Assembly (NCBI GenBank): GCA_004352715.1 | Contig: SCFE01000116.1 | Span: 170,013-234,012 of the forward strand | Direction: 5' to 3' | DNA length: 64,000 bases | Source: Hofstenia miamia | Taxonomy: Eukaryota; Xenacoelomorpha; Acoela | Part shown: positions 42,315 to 57,600 of the stretch, piece after piece | Numbering within the stretch: position 1 is the first letter of the stretch | Layout of the letters: each line of letters begins with the position of its first letter | Translations under genes and position numbers: made by a program | Notes under the pieces: model-generated | What the model saw: the letters and a program-made list of their open reading frames with translations, nothing else | What the model was told of the DNA's origin: nothing | Database searches by the model: none

Positions 42315-45300
42315 CTAAAATTGTTACAATAAAATTTTTAAGAAATTGTGTGAACAAACCTAATGTTTCATCACACTACTGTAATTCAACTAAAATGGGA
42401 ACTCTCGAAGATAACTAATGCGTAAAAATTTGTTCCGATTTATTAAATATGTATTTGAGAGTTCGGATAGTGCGTTTAAATGCTAAATTATTCAAATTTT
42501 ATCAGAAAGTTGAGTAAAATTAGAACCATTATTGAAACTAACGATGAAATGATTTAAGTAAATATTATTTTACTAAGAGTCAACAAGTTTTTCTTTAATT
42601 CATATATATGCATTGATGCTTCAAAAATTATCAACATTTATTCAACATTTATTTTTCATTTATCATAATGTCACACTTTTATTTTCATTTTAATGATTTT
42701 GCTATCCACTAACTTCATTTTAGTCAGGAGACCTTAAGAAAAAGCCTTGTTCTAAGGCCATGCATACAATAGTGTTCTGCGGCCATATCAACTGATAGCG
42801 GCGGCCAATGATTTTGTTTTACGGCCAAAATTCCGGCTAAGATTGATTTCTAAAGATTATGATTTCCATACTTTTTATTTTTGTTTTTAAAACCTAGTCG
42901 CTCTTTAATTGTTCGAACTATGAGCATGTTTTAATCGTTCCATTCAAATTGCAGCACTTCACTTTTTAGTAGCAGCGATTACGTCAAAAAAAATCACGGC
43001 TAACGGCAGGCTAAACCTAAAGACTTATGGCTAACAGCCGGCTAAGGTCAAAATATATTTTGCCTTGGTTGCAGAACTCGATCATACAGCACATAATATC
43101 CCAAAATATTCTGAGCATTCCTGTTTTTTATAATTTTTATTTTTTCCAAATTTTTAGATTTTGTATTTGATTCAGATTATTTTAATCCGTATTATCACCT
43201 ATATGATCCAAATCAGTAACACCATCATGGTCAATACATATATTGCTCATGGTATATTTCACGCAAAAAATCTCATTATTAAAATTTTCAAAATTTAAAA
43301 AATTTGTAGTGTTATATGCTGTTCAGGACACCCCCTCCCCCATTCCATATACATTTACATAAAAAACAGCATAGTAAGCAGAATAAAAAATGGTGAAACT
43401 TAAGTTGTTCAGCGTTGTTTAAGCATTTCAAGTTTTCTAAATTGAATCATGCCATTTGAAATATGAAAAATTCCTATGAAATGAAGTCATTAAGTGGATA
43501 TCAATTCAGATCAATTTCAACAGGCATCCTGAATCAGATGCTCTTCTCTTTGAAATATAGAGTCTGTTGTTGCAATCAAGAGACATCTTTAGTTTCTGAA
43601 GGTCTTCTGATGGGCTACTTAATACTTTATTGGCTGGTCAAATCAGCTTAATTTATAAGTGAGAAAAATGTTGGTAGAAAGTGGGTGTCCTCCTGAACTT
43701 AAATGGGATAACATTCAAGAACATCATACACATAAAATTGTGAAAATATAAAATATTTTCGTCGATGGCTGTGAATTGCTATAAAACAGTTGGGGATGCT
43801 TGAGAATATTGCCGCTGTAGGGTTCTATGAATTAGATATGAACGAGGTAAGAATGTTTACAAAAATAAAGGAATATTATAGAAAACTATCGAGGAGTTGT
43901 AGGTCAATTGTTGTGCCGAACCGCTCAATCCCCATCCTTTAATCCTCCTTTCTAGTGTAAATGTCATAAGTAAGGCGACCCAATTTTGACCGTAAAAGTA
44001 AGAGTTTTTGACCTATCAATTGCTGAATTTGGGCTTTATTTTGACTTGAGGGCAAAAAGTGGTGATTGAGGGGAACAATCAATTCTATTTATCACTATTT
44101 ATCAACACAGTGTTTAAAATGGAAGAAGGTATTTCCCTAAGTCTTCAGGCACAAAATTGCGATCTTTGCACAACATTTTCTTCAGAAGAGAGAAGCTTCT
44201 TTCCAGGCCCGTGGCTTGCATTTGCAAGTTAGGGGTCATGGACCCGCAAAGTTCAATAAATGAATAATAGTTTTACACATTTTTATTGAGTTTTTTTAAT
44301 AGAATGGCATTAGTATTTGATATATTTTAACTAAAATATATTCACTCAAACTTAATTACAGATTCTTAGAATTAATACTATGGAGTTTTGTATCCAGGAT
44401 GCCAGGAGGAAGGGGGCCAAGTGACCCAACAGGAAGGGCATGCCCCTGCCCCCTTAGCTACGGCCCTGCTTCTTTTAACTGAAAATGTCATAGCGGTGCA
44501 CAATTGTAATTTTGCAAATATGGCTGTACGCTGGACTGATATTTTGCATAGTACAATTGACTATATTCAACAAATCGTTTTGCTTAATTCTTTGTTGGAT
44601 ATAATCCCGAAGTGCACATCAATCTTTGAAGTCAAAACACTGCAAGTCATTTTATGCTTGGATAATAGAACATTTGCAGAATTCTACTTTGTCAATTAGT
44701 TATAAAACACCACTATAACGCCAAGTAATCTTTGTAAATTCCATTTCTAGATCTACGCTTCCGACTGAAGTTTTGACCCGATCTATTAATTCCCGACGAC
44801 AGCAGTATACGTCGGATTTTAGATAAATAACACTGGTCAACAACGATTTTTGAAGAGAGATAATTTACTGGTGACTTAAATGGCATATGAGACGCTGATT
44901 CTAGAACTGCAATCATATTTCTCTAGCAAGTATAGTTTTAATGAGGAAGACATATTTGTAAATAGACAGATTTACACACTTTATATAGACAAATTAATAT
45001 TTTTTCAAAATTGTGCTCAACTAGTCCAGTGAATTTCTTAGTTTTATGGGAAATATATGTGCTAAGGTTATAATGTTTAAATATTTATTTATGTTTATCT
45101 ATATAGTCTGCCTTTTAGTGATGTGGGGGCTGCCGATTTTTCTAGACAGCCCGCACCCACTGTTCAACACTGAGCCCGCCCGCACATGCATTGCACATTA
45201 ATCACATCGTCCAATGCACTCGTACATTAATCACATGATTTCATTATGTACCCATAAATTACTCCAGATCCAATAAAAACATTGCTATCAGCTGTTCACT

Positions 45301-47239
45301 CAGCTGTTAAATTTACCTGTGTTTTGAGATATAGTAAACAGAATAGAGTTACAATACTTTTATCTTTTTTTCTCTATGCCCGCGGGCTTGTGCGGGCCAC
45401 GGACCGTCGGCGGGCATCTGGCCGGCCCACACACCACTACTGCCTGGGGCTACTGTCATGTAAGCTGTTCTGCTGATGTTAATTCATTTCGAATCATTTG
45501 ATATCAATCAGCATGCATTGAGAATGCAAGAATCGTCACAATACGCTTTACTACGTGTGTGCTTCAACGATCAGGTATTATAGTCAACCTTAAGAAAATA
45601 TACAAGCTTTACTTTGATTGCCAATTAGGTGGCCAAGATAAAATATGGGCGCAACATCAAATATGCTCTTCATGTTCAAATGGATTGCGCAATTAGGTAA
45701 GCAAAAAGAAAGTCTTAGTGTCATTTACCATCCCAATGATATGGTGGGAACCAAAAGATCATCATGAAGACTGTTACTTTTGTAGTGTACGTGTAAAATG
45801 ATTTTTTACAGAGCAAAATTGTTTATTAAACCATAAACCAGCATGTAGAGTAGTGAAATATGGTGAATAATTGCCAATTGATTCAAATGATGGTGTGAAC
45901 TATTGAAGGAGGGAACATTAGTTGGCTTTGAATTGATACGGAATTTGAAAGGGCCCCCAGTCCGTTAGAATTGGAAGCTTGGCTGGCCTTCAAATGGATA
46001 TGCACTAACGTTCTAGAGAATAATAAGTCTTCTGCACATAAAAATCGAGCTAAGAAATGTTCCGTGCTTATAAAGAAATGGAGCATCCAATGTCTATTAA
46101 GATTCACTTCCTGCATTCCTATTTAGATTTCTTTCCCGAAAGCGTTGGTGCAGGGAGTGAAGAGCAAAAGGAATGCCTTGCATTATGGAAGCCCGCTAAC
46201 AGGGATTTTGGAATCCAACTATTATGGNGCTGTTCACTCAGCTGTTAAATTTACCTGTGTTTTGAGATATAGTAAACAGAATAGAGTTACAATACTTTTA
46301 TCTTTTTTTCTCTATGCCCGCGGGCTTGTGCGGGCCACGGACCGTCGGCGGGCATCTGGCCGGCCCACACACCACTACTGCCTGGGGCTACTGTCATGTA
46401 AGCTGTTCTGCTGATGTTAATTCATTTCGAATCATTTGATATCAATCAGCATGCATTGAGAATGCAAGAATCGTCACAATACGCTTTACTACGTGTGTGC
46501 TTCAACGATCAGGTATTATAGTCAACCTTAAGAAAATATACAAGCTTTACTTTGATTGCCAATTAGGTGGCCAAGATAAAATATGGGCGCAACATCAAAT
46601 ATGCTCTTCATGTTCAAATGGATTGCGCAATTAGGTAAGCAAAAAGAAAGTCTTAGTGTCATTTACCATCCCAATGATATGGTGGGAACCAAAAGATCAT
46701 CATGAAGACTGTTACTTTTGTAGTGTACGTGTAAAATGATTTTTTACAGAGCAAAATTGTTTATTAAACCATAAACCAGCATGTAGAGTAGTGAAATATG
46801 GTGAATAATTGCCAATTGATTCAAATGATGGTGTGAACTATTGAAGGAGGGAACATTAGTTGGCTTTGAATTGATACGGAATTTGAAAGGGCCCCCAGTC
46901 CGTTAGAATTGGAAGCTTGGCTGGCCTTCAAATGGATATGCACTAACGTTCTAGAGAATAATAAGTCTTCTGCACATAAAAATCGAGCTAAGAAATGTTC
47001 CGTGCTTATAAAGAAATGGAGCATCCAATGTCTATTAAGATTCACTTCCTGCATTCCTATTTAGATTTCTTTCCCGAAAGCGTTGGTGCAGGGAGTGAAG
47101 AGCAAAAGGAATGCCTTGCATTATGGAAGCCCGCTAACAGGGATTTTGGAATCCAACTATTATGGCTGACCACTGTTGGATGCTGTATCGTGAAAATTCA
47201 GAACAACAGATTAAGAGAACATCGAGGTTTTCACAAAAT

Positions 47240-47274
<35 letters not shown>

Positions 47275-48606
47275 CAAAAACTATACGTGCTAGAAAAGAA
47301 ATATAACCAGATTTAGAATCAGCATCAAAATGCATTCAGAAAAACATATTTATATCTGTAATGTTTTGTGTTAACCAGTGTAATGGGCGTAGTATCTAAT
47401 GAGAGCTCTCAGCCATGTACCCCATTTTGTAATCATTGGAATAGGTGGACTAACAGTTCTACACCGTCGCAGCCTTATCAACATTCCTTTATCTTCTACT
47501 GATTTCCTCATCACAATTTAAGAGTAAATGCACCACAAATGTTACATCAATGTGCTGGAAGCAATTGCGTGATTTGGCGGGCCATCTAGCTTTACACAGA
47601 CTAGCACAAATACAGACTCTGGAGCTGCAATATCATCACCAAGAATGAAAAAAATACTTGCAACCATTGATTTCAGATTCATCGGCTACCATCATTCAGA
47701 ACATCTATAACATGAGTTTCTTCGTTTTCTGCAATTTGTTCCACTTTGTATCACTGAAAAATGGCCATTTCCTATCTAGGAATAACTACTGATCAGTAGG
47801 AGTCTAATTTTTTTCAATGGCTTGTTGACTACCAAAAATGCCTTCACTGATTTTTTTCAGCAAAGTCTTTGTCCGGAGGAGCAATCAAGGTTTGCAGTCT
47901 TGATGAACCTTGCTGCGAACTCGTGTCAATAGGGCACTTGTGGGTTGTCGAGTGAGTTCCTATATTGACTTGCATTAAGGCCCGGCTGTAGACCGATGCC
48001 GTGGTATTTTGACAATGCCGAAAATACGGATACCGCGGTATCTTTCCTAAAAATGGATAAGTATTTTATTTAAGAGTAGGCTGTGTATATTGTGTACAAG
48101 CCCACGGGTCAATGCTTAAAGTATGAAAACTTGGAACATTTCTGTCGGAGACCTAAGCACTTTGGAAATTTGCGAAATTTCTCAATAAATATGACTGGAT
48201 TAGCGCTCAAAATTTACTGATTTTTTTTTAAGAAATCAGATATACAAAATATGCCCATTCGGATTAAGTTTCATTTATTACTTTGCATTGCAAAATCATA
48301 ATTACTATAGAGCTGTTTTAAGCAGCAAAGTGAAAATTTACAAAGCAATTCCATATTAAATAAAAAAGAAAATTTCATATTATTGATAGAGCCATGGTAT
48401 ACTACAACCAACTTTATAGTATCGATATAAATACCTAAAAACAATTTTCACAAAAATCATTTTAACTTTTGAGGTAAAGAGAATATTTAGAAAATGGAAT
48501 TTGTATGTAAATATAGTTAATTTTATGAGGTCAAGGTTTGCATTTAGCAAAGGAATTAAAGCCCTACTAATTAATTTTTATTAATGTTCTGCAGCTTTAT
48601 TGTGAT

Positions 48607-48666
<60 letters not shown>

Positions 48667-51600
48667 CAAATATGCTATTGATTTTCATAGTCATACGGAT
48701 ACCGAGCTGATGCCGCGGTATTTTGTGAGATACCGAACCGAATCGATTCCCAAAATGTTAATACGCCGAGCCCTACTTTGCATAAATAAATTATTTTCGT
48801 GACGGACTGATTCATTTCTCAGTGTACAAAGAAGCTTATCACTGGGGGTCTATATAAACTCAGTTGGAAAGTCGCGCACAATTTCCATAATCTTCACTAC
48901 TTTGTCGGTTTTAGCATGTTTTGGCCTTCTGTAAAACTATTAACACATGTACATGTAATGCTGAAAACAGAAACCCGTGTTTTATCGCAAGCTTTTGCAA
49001 AAACATAGCATTCATTGGTTCTTCCAACATGTTGCGCGATCCACGACTCGCCACAGGTTTATCATTGTGGATATTTCTTAAAAATATGCAATCGGTGAGA
49101 AAACACAAATAACCAATTTCTAAGATCTGTATACAATAGAGATTATTTCAGAAATTGCTTTTGCTTTGAAAAGTTTCAAATTTGACTTTATTTTGACAGT
49201 ATAGACATTATTGACTTTTGGGTCGCTCTAGTAATAAGTTTATCGTATTTCAAAAAATTTACCAGTCATTGGATTAAAGTCATTGCCAATGTTAACTAAT
49301 ACTTTGTCGAAAGTAATAGGAGTTTCTGCTACAATTCCTCCATCAATTGGCATCGAACGCGAAGCAGAAAAGGCAACTTGATCTTGTCCTAAAAATGTTG
49401 CAAGCCTAACACAAAAAGCATAATTACCAAAACAGCTTATTGGCTCAAACATTAAATTTAATTAAACAAAGCTTAACACGAGACATCCTATTGAAAGAGT
49501 TTTTGAACTACGTCATTTAATTGCAATTGCAATCATAGAAAAAATATTCTTGTCGGAGAACACTCCATTTGTGAATAGTAAAGCGAAATATTTAAATAAC
49601 AAAATATATCGGATTTCTGATAGAACGCGAAAAGTGTTCAAAAATGATCTTCGAAAATGGGATTAATAAACAACAAAAAATTACACTATAATGTAATTTT
49701 TTAGAATTATATAGACTGCAAATTGAATTAACACGCTAGCAACACAAAGTAAGACACAACCCAAGCAACAATGATTCATGGGCATTAATAGCCCATTATT
49801 GTTTCCATTGTTGGTAATTATTGGCGTTGTCCGATTGCCCATTAATGGCACAGCCACATATCCAACAATGAGCCAATAATAAAGTTTTTAAAACAATTTA
49901 AAATGATTTAAAAAATTATTATAAAATATTTTCAAATATATTTACACTATAAACAATGAACATAAATTTGTGTTGTAATAAATTATAGTCTGTGCAAAAG
50001 TAATATCACCATTGTGAATGTAGTTAGTTTATATATGTTTGTTTTATATTTCATGGAATATTTTCCATTGATTGCATCACATGAATAATTTGAAAAAGGT
50101 AAAAAATTCTTGACTATTGGCTCATTGTTGGATGTAGCATTGGGCCATTAATGGCTAACAGTGGAAACAATAATGAGCATTCAATGGGTAAACTAATCTT
50201 TGTTGCTTAGGAAATTGCTTTCAATATCATCGTAATACACACAATTAACAATGTAAATAAGAAATTCACTATGAACCTGTATATGCACTAAGTAAAACTA
50301 GTTATTTTATTCAAATTTCAATGTTCAATAAATTAACTTTAAAAGTTCGATGTGGCAATCATTCATTAAAATGTTCACAAGTTCGATTTGAAACTACAAA
50401 ATATACTTAAGTTCATTCAAATTCATTTTGATGAATTTATTTTTTAAAATTTTGGTTCAACCAATTAGAATAATTTTGCATTTTCATGCGATTTGTTGTG
50501 CAAAATTATTAGTTATTTATTTTAACCGAAATAAAGCTTTTACATTGACATGGTTTTAAGCTAAATTACAACGATGTGCGAAGTCACCAAAGCATCTAGA
50601 TATTAATAAATTTATGTGTCATCTAGCCCCACGCAATTTTGCTCTGTGTAAATGCTCGTTAAAGTTGCAAATTCGACTGAATGAATGACAAATTTTGTAA
50701 TGATAGCCAAATTTACATGCAATTCTATTGACTTCTTTAAAATATTGCTCGACAATTTTTGCAATCAATAAGGAAAACATTTTGCTCAAGAAACTTCAAA
50801 CATGTGTAACATTCTAATTAAAAATTTTTACTTGAAAATGTAAAATTTTCATATCGTCAATATTCTTAAAATTGCAAATTGCAATGCAAACGAACAAGGC
50901 TATTCAACTTTGACCCACAGTCATTGCTATGTAAAAGTATGCAATTATATTCAATGCGTATGCCTCAGGATTGATAACAATAGAACTAGAAAGTGAATAA
51001 ACTAATATTCAATTAATAGTGGCTAATTATTTTGAAAAAATCAACTTAATAATTAAAAAAGAAGTCTTGCATTCTCACAATAAAAGCAAAATATTTCCAA
51101 CTTAAGACATATAGATACAGAAATACAAATACTAGTACAAATATTAAGAAATTCTATTCTATTCTATTATTAGCTGTTAACAATCCAATGATTCAAAGTC
51201 ATCGCAAGGGTTTCTTCTCATTGTCATTTACATAAAAGTGCAAATTCTTAAGAGTGAATTTCCAGTGTAGTTCCCTAAACGAATTTAAAGTAGTAATGCT
51301 ATTCTATTAGTCTGGATTCAACCAGACTTGCTTAGATGAGAATCATTTTGGTCTAGTGCACTCAAATCTACCCAAAGGCTTGTCCAATGGGGGGTGGGAA
51401 TCAAAATTCATTATGATCAATGGTATATAGGGAGATAATTATTACCTCAAGTACAATCTGTCGTGCATTTATGTCTCGGAAAACACATTAGCAGTTCAAA
51501 TTTTGATTCTGTTAGATGACTCGAGTCGCCGACATTAAATTACTTTTTTGAATACGTTAATACGTTTCTCATGAAATTTATACACCATCTCAATACTTCA

Positions 51601-54600
51601 CAATTCCTGGAATAGTAATGTTCAAGCAAATTTTGAGTAACCTTTTCTTTGGTTTGTAATGCATAGAACTTGTTTTGCCTGAACGGGTAATTTAAATTTC
51701 ATTAGGGTCATTGAGTACCGATATTTGAGTAACCCATGATGCAATAGCATTGCTGGTATTTGAATCACAGTCCGATCTAACAGGTTATAAACGTTACATC
51801 AGCTATGAAACAGCGAAAAACCTGCTTAAGAAATATTGTATATGTTAAAGTTATTAGAAACAATGGGGTGATGCTTAAACACTCCATAAAGGTGACAACT
51901 TTGATCTTGGGATGAGAGAGCTCAACTTCTTGCTATTCTACAGATTAGGTAAAAAAAACCACAACAGCATTGTTTTACAAGAGGAACAAGTTCGATGTTA
52001 ATAGTTTGGAAAAGCTAATTGATAGCCTCGTGTTATAATGAAAATTTAAACCTGAGTTTTGCCAAGTTCTCTCAAATAGGGGAGTATGGTAGATATCACA
52101 TTTCTAAATTGCGTATTTTGTCTGTGACTTAAACCTATACTATTAGTTTTTATTCTAAACAGATGTTATCTGGATTCTAGTAGTAAGCAATACACTATTT
52201 ACAATAAATAAATAATTGCCAATGGGAGAAGTCCATCTCAGTCAAAGAAGCTCAAGAAACTAATATTTACAAATTTAAATGTTGTTAAAAACTACTGGGA
52301 TTAGCTATTAATAAAAAATTTGGAAATCGGATATTTTCAACGTCATGTTGCAAGAGCTTTTTATAAAGATAATTGATAGGTTTGGCATAAGATGACCCAG
52401 CGAGTTTGCGAATCCAATATAAGTACCACTTCGACATTGTTCGAGTTTTGAAATGTGTGAAACCGTTTTAATGGCAGTCTTTGACCATCTTTCTAAGATT
52501 TCAGCTGTTAGAGGAACAAACAGAATCCTTCCATACCCTGCTTCTGAAATTGCATAACGTAAATTTGATGGTTGCAAAGAAGAGATTCCAGTGACATCTA
52601 GAGCAGCAAGTTGGCCGTTAAGCCATCAAGGAAGGAAAATATCAACAGGTTGGGATAAACGTTTTGAGATTAAACCCTTCTCTTCACATGCTGATGACAA
52701 TCTTGCAGAAGTTCAAATAGAATATATGCGTTACCGAAGACGATCATGTCTACTAATCCTGTATTTCCATTGCAGGAGACCGCATGGTTACCCCCAGATA
52801 TCATGGATATTAGGTGAACAGAATTGTCATCCGTGTTCAGCTCCAAATAATTTTAATCTTAGACGATAACGAGAAACAACGCGAAATTCCTCTAATCGAA
52901 GAAGAAAGCCAAGTTTCTTTATTGGTGCAACTGTTAACCAATGATCTGATACACGGCAATGGAAGGAACTGAAGTCATGCATTCTTTCGAAAAGAATATG
53001 CATTGGAGACAAGGTCTTCGAATAATTCTTTATCAAATGTTTGTTAAAACTTTCGTTGAGTTGGAAAAGAACTTAAAAGCTGTTTAGACATATCTGTGAA
53101 GAATTTGTTCTCAGGGAGATTTGGTAATACAATTCCAGTGAAATCAATCACTAATGTAGCAGAAACTTATAATGTATCCACTGCCTTGTGAAGGTCTGAG
53201 ATATAACGAATGCCCATGCCAGTTAATGATATTGGAATTCCAGCTTGTTTCGAAGCAGTTTCAGATAACACTGAACTAACAACACTGAGCTAACAAAAGC
53301 AATTGAAAATATTCATGTTGAGAAGCATCAAATTCATATAAATTAGTTTCAACCTAAAAAGAAGGACTTGTTGTGCGAAAAGAACAAATTAATTTTCTAA
53401 TCCAATACGTAAAATTTCGTAAGCATAATGAAAGTATTTAAGCTTATCTGATTTAGCTAGATCTTTCTTAATTTGATTGAAACAATCATCGAACCTAGAA
53501 TCTCAATTCCCTCAGGGTTGTTCCGAATTATTCTGGCATCAATAGATTTGAACTCAAATTTGCATACTAGTTCGCATTTGTCAAGTCATATTTTAAGCCT
53601 GAAATAGAATCAAATAACCGTAAAACGCTTATAACTTTAGAGAGTTCTTCATTACCTACAGAAACCAAGAATGTTGTATTAATTTTTCGATATTTTCATT
53701 AATAGATTCTAAAATTAGCATTATACCAATTACAAAGAGGAGAAGTCCAAGTGGATATCCTTGCTGAACACCAGAAGCACTTAAAATGCATTTATTTTTG
53801 TAAAATAGAAGACTATGTTCTTGATAGATAGTCTTTTTTTACCTAGTTCAGCATAAAATCTCGTTTAAGACTATTGAAGGCATTTTCAAAATCTATTTGA
53901 AGAGTGTTTGAAGAAAATACATCCGAAATTTTTTTCATAGTGTTTCCAGTGACATATATGATTCTCCACCACCTTTTATTCCTACACCGAACTGATGAGG
54001 AACAACGAATATCAAAGCATCATCTTGACACGAACGAAGAATGCAATTGCAGTAAGGCTACAAAGAATTTCTTCAACAGCAATTGGCCTTATGCCGCCAG
54101 AACGCTTGGTCAATGTAGTAAGATAAGCACTGTAAAGAAGGGGTGTTTACTAGTCAGGGGCACCTTTGCAAATACGCATGTTAATCGTGACAGTTATTTT
54201 CTTAAACAAAAATGTGATTGGTAGGCAACTTTACAATTAATTGCATGAATAAACTGTTCAGGATACATTTTGGTTGGACCAGATAAAGTGCAAGATGGGA
54301 AAGAAGTTTAAGCTTTAAGGACAGTTTCACAATCCATTTGATATGCCGGACATTCTGAAATAGACTTTGTTGATGTACCTTCAAATGGATGTAACTTATT
54401 GAATTTCAACTTTGTCAGGCAGCTGTTGAAATATTTTGCTAAGTTCTTAAATTAAAATTGCTATATTCAAATAATAATTCAAACCCAATTACTAAATAAT
54501 TAAATTTTCTACTTCATTCTATGCCTTGGAATTTAACCCCACCACTGTACATCTTTTCTGACCACTCTACATTATTATCCAAACGTAGTAATTATTATAC

Positions 54601-57600
54601 AGTGACATCAGGTACCCGATTTCAGTTTGGGATCGGGTATCAAATTGTCGGGTTTGGTACAAAGCTTAGATACATTGAAAAAAAAAGATAAGGACGTTCT
54701 CCACTGCTCCATTTCAGAAAGATCTAAGACGTTCAGAAATACCAATTAATTGCTACATTTACCCTATCCGAAAATGATGCAAGACGTGAACGTTGCGAAT
54801 CAAACTCTACATTACATTTCGGATCGTATCAAGTTCGAGGAGTAAATTTTCCGATTGGGTCGAGTTCGGGTTCATGCTAAGGTGATATTGTCATTGTCAC
54901 TCTCGAATGCAAATGTCTGACGACAGTTACCGATATGTTGGCTAAGTTTCACAAGAAGAATAGTTTAGTATTTTGGGCATTTATTTGAAAAATTGAAAAC
55001 ATTGGGCCCGAGCGATTGAATAACTTTTAATTAACGACCTATAACTTTAGTAACAAAAAATTTAAAATAACCGGGTAATAAGGAGATGGGTCGTTTGAAG
55101 TAGCAGTGTTAATTTCTTTTATAAAGCAATTGAGATATGGCTGACTACTACTGTGAACGACTTTCATTGACTGAAGCCCTTGTCATCATTTTGAATGAAT
55201 TATATATTTTGTTCTATAATAAGGAAACTTTTCTACACCTTTATTTGAAGTTTGTTGCAATCATCTTCTTAAACACGCGAAATACAGCTTGGCTATGAAA
55301 TATGAAAGTTTGGTTTTTGGAAACTAAAATTGTCATTGGTCCCGATGGTTGTATATTTCACACATGTTTAGATGGTTCATAACTACAAGAAGAAGACATA
55401 TATAGGATCATATAACAGAGACAACTATTCGTTCAAGCTGTGAGAGAAGGCCGGAATAGAACAAACAGATTAGTAGATATCTGTACCTACTATTCGATTC
55501 CTCCTTCAACCCTAAAAAGGCATTTTGAAAATCTAAACACCAATTCTACTGGGACAAAGACAATTTTCACTGTAGTTGTAATTGACAAGCCGCATCATTA
55601 TCTTTGGTCGAATGAGGATTTCTTTTCTCTGCTCAGCATTGTTTCGAATTGGTATTCAAATAGACCAATATGAAAAAACGGCGCTTTGCAGATTTGCCAA
55701 GCTCATGTCATTCAAGATAGCGAACAAGTGCGGTTTACTAATTTGCGGTTGTGTTTTAAGAAAACGACACAGGTTTATATTCTCCATATACCTTAGAATA
55801 TTCCCACGTCACCCACTACCTACCTAATTTGGTATGGATTCTGTAAGAAAACTGGGCTCTCTGATTTTCATACCCTCATTTATAATTGCGATAAAATAAT
55901 TTGAGCTCAGTTTCTACCAAAACGACAAAAGTTGTTACCCAACGTGGAGACGTAGAATCTTCAATATTTAAGAACGCTGGCCTGATATTTTTCGAAAGAT
56001 CGTTTTACCTTGCTAGGTAAGATCTTTTGTCTACGTACATACCTTAAATTCACTGTCTTAGAAAGTGCTGATTTCAGTTTTTAAATCATTCCGTAGTTAT
56101 AAAAAATGTTCCAAGAAATCGACCACTTACCCCTGGTCAGTGGCACAGCCAGAAATGACGAAAGGGGGCGACTTTTTTCACTTTCTCGTATTTTTGTCAT
56201 ATGACTAATGACCCGGGTCTTTCTTTTTTTCTAACGGAATATTCACATTGGTTGCAGAAAAGATGTTTCTTAGTGTTGAAGATGGCAAGCAATAGTCACG
56301 ACTACACTCTTTTTTAATTAAAGGCAACCAGAAAAAAAGAAGAAAGGAAGAAATTCGCCATCAAGTATTCTTAATTGAACGACGGGAATAGAGAGTGTGC
56401 TTATGAAGGGGCAGGAAGCATTTAAAAAAGGCAAAATAGGATATGGATGGCAAACCCGGGGCTATGGCATCTTGCAACCCTGGCTGCGTCACAGCCTTGG
56501 TTTACCCTTAATGTTTTCTCAACACATTGCTATAAATTTACGGCAATCACTGCATTTGGGTTGATTTGTATGTACGTGCACTGCTGCGAATTAGTCAAAT
56601 TAGGACTGTTTTAAAGCTAGGCCTATTGCTTTAGCCCATTATTGCATCTCTGGTGCTAATATTCTTATTACTAATCGGAATAAAGTATTTCTAGGGATAC
56701 CAAAAGTATGGTCCAAATTTTCTTCCATTATTCTCCCTCCCATAAGATATCTGGAAATCTTGAAACATTGGTATACATCTATTGGTGAATGCACTTCAAA
56801 TTAAAAACAACAACAAAAAGATTTATTTGCCACGATTGTGGAATACAAATTATAAATGAGTATATAAACAAAAAGAAGAACGAGATTGTACAATAAAATA
56901 CTCCTAGTTTTGATACGATTTCTTAATTCACGTTTGGCAATAGATGTAATGTAAAAATAATACTGTTTCACTATCACACTTGCTAGAACGGTGATCCGCT
57001 GGAAGAAGTTTCTGTCCGATTTTATTTTGTTAGTTTTATGTATTTGAATGAGCGGAGCTTCTCTAAGCTATGTCTGATAGTAAAATTAGCACTGCCAATA
57101 CAACTATTGCCATCTAAAATTTCTTTAATTAAGAAAATATCATACATTTGTAAATTGACAATAGGAAACAGTTCGAACTGAGGTAAAATTTTTAACTCAA
57201 AGATCCAGCGAAGGCAATGACCATAAAACCTCCCCATTTTTAACAGAAAGGTAGAATTTGGTCACCATGTAGGACTAGTATACATAATAAGGCTAAGAAC
57301 ACAAGTTAACTTTGACTGAGACATTTGTATGAAAACATAATAATGTGTTTGAATTTTGTACAAAAGTGTATTGTTGTGGCTAAGGAACTTAAAAAATTCA
57401 ACAATTTTTTTAGAAAATTCCAATTTCTTAGAAATCACTCCGCACCTAAAATTCAAATAATTAAAAATTCTAAATCCCACTGGAACAACAGGGAATCATA
57501 ACCACTCAAATTTAGAGGCTCGCATCACAGATGAGCCAATAGAAAAGCGAGCTCGAAATGAAAAATATGACACTTCATTATCCCAGAGATGTGCAAGAGA

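Noticed and set aside
45282-45476. 64-codon frame rich in Arg/Gly, repeated at 46145-46414
   Set aside because: It translates the GC-rich end of a MITE included in the apparent assembly duplication.
52591-52869. 92-codon + strand frame
   Set aside because: Antisense of the retroelement fossil at 52.3-54.2 kb; no motif of its own.
54610-54880. Possible transposon with GGTACCCGA ends
   Set aside because: The two GC-rich patches could not be paired as inverted repeats with a target duplication.
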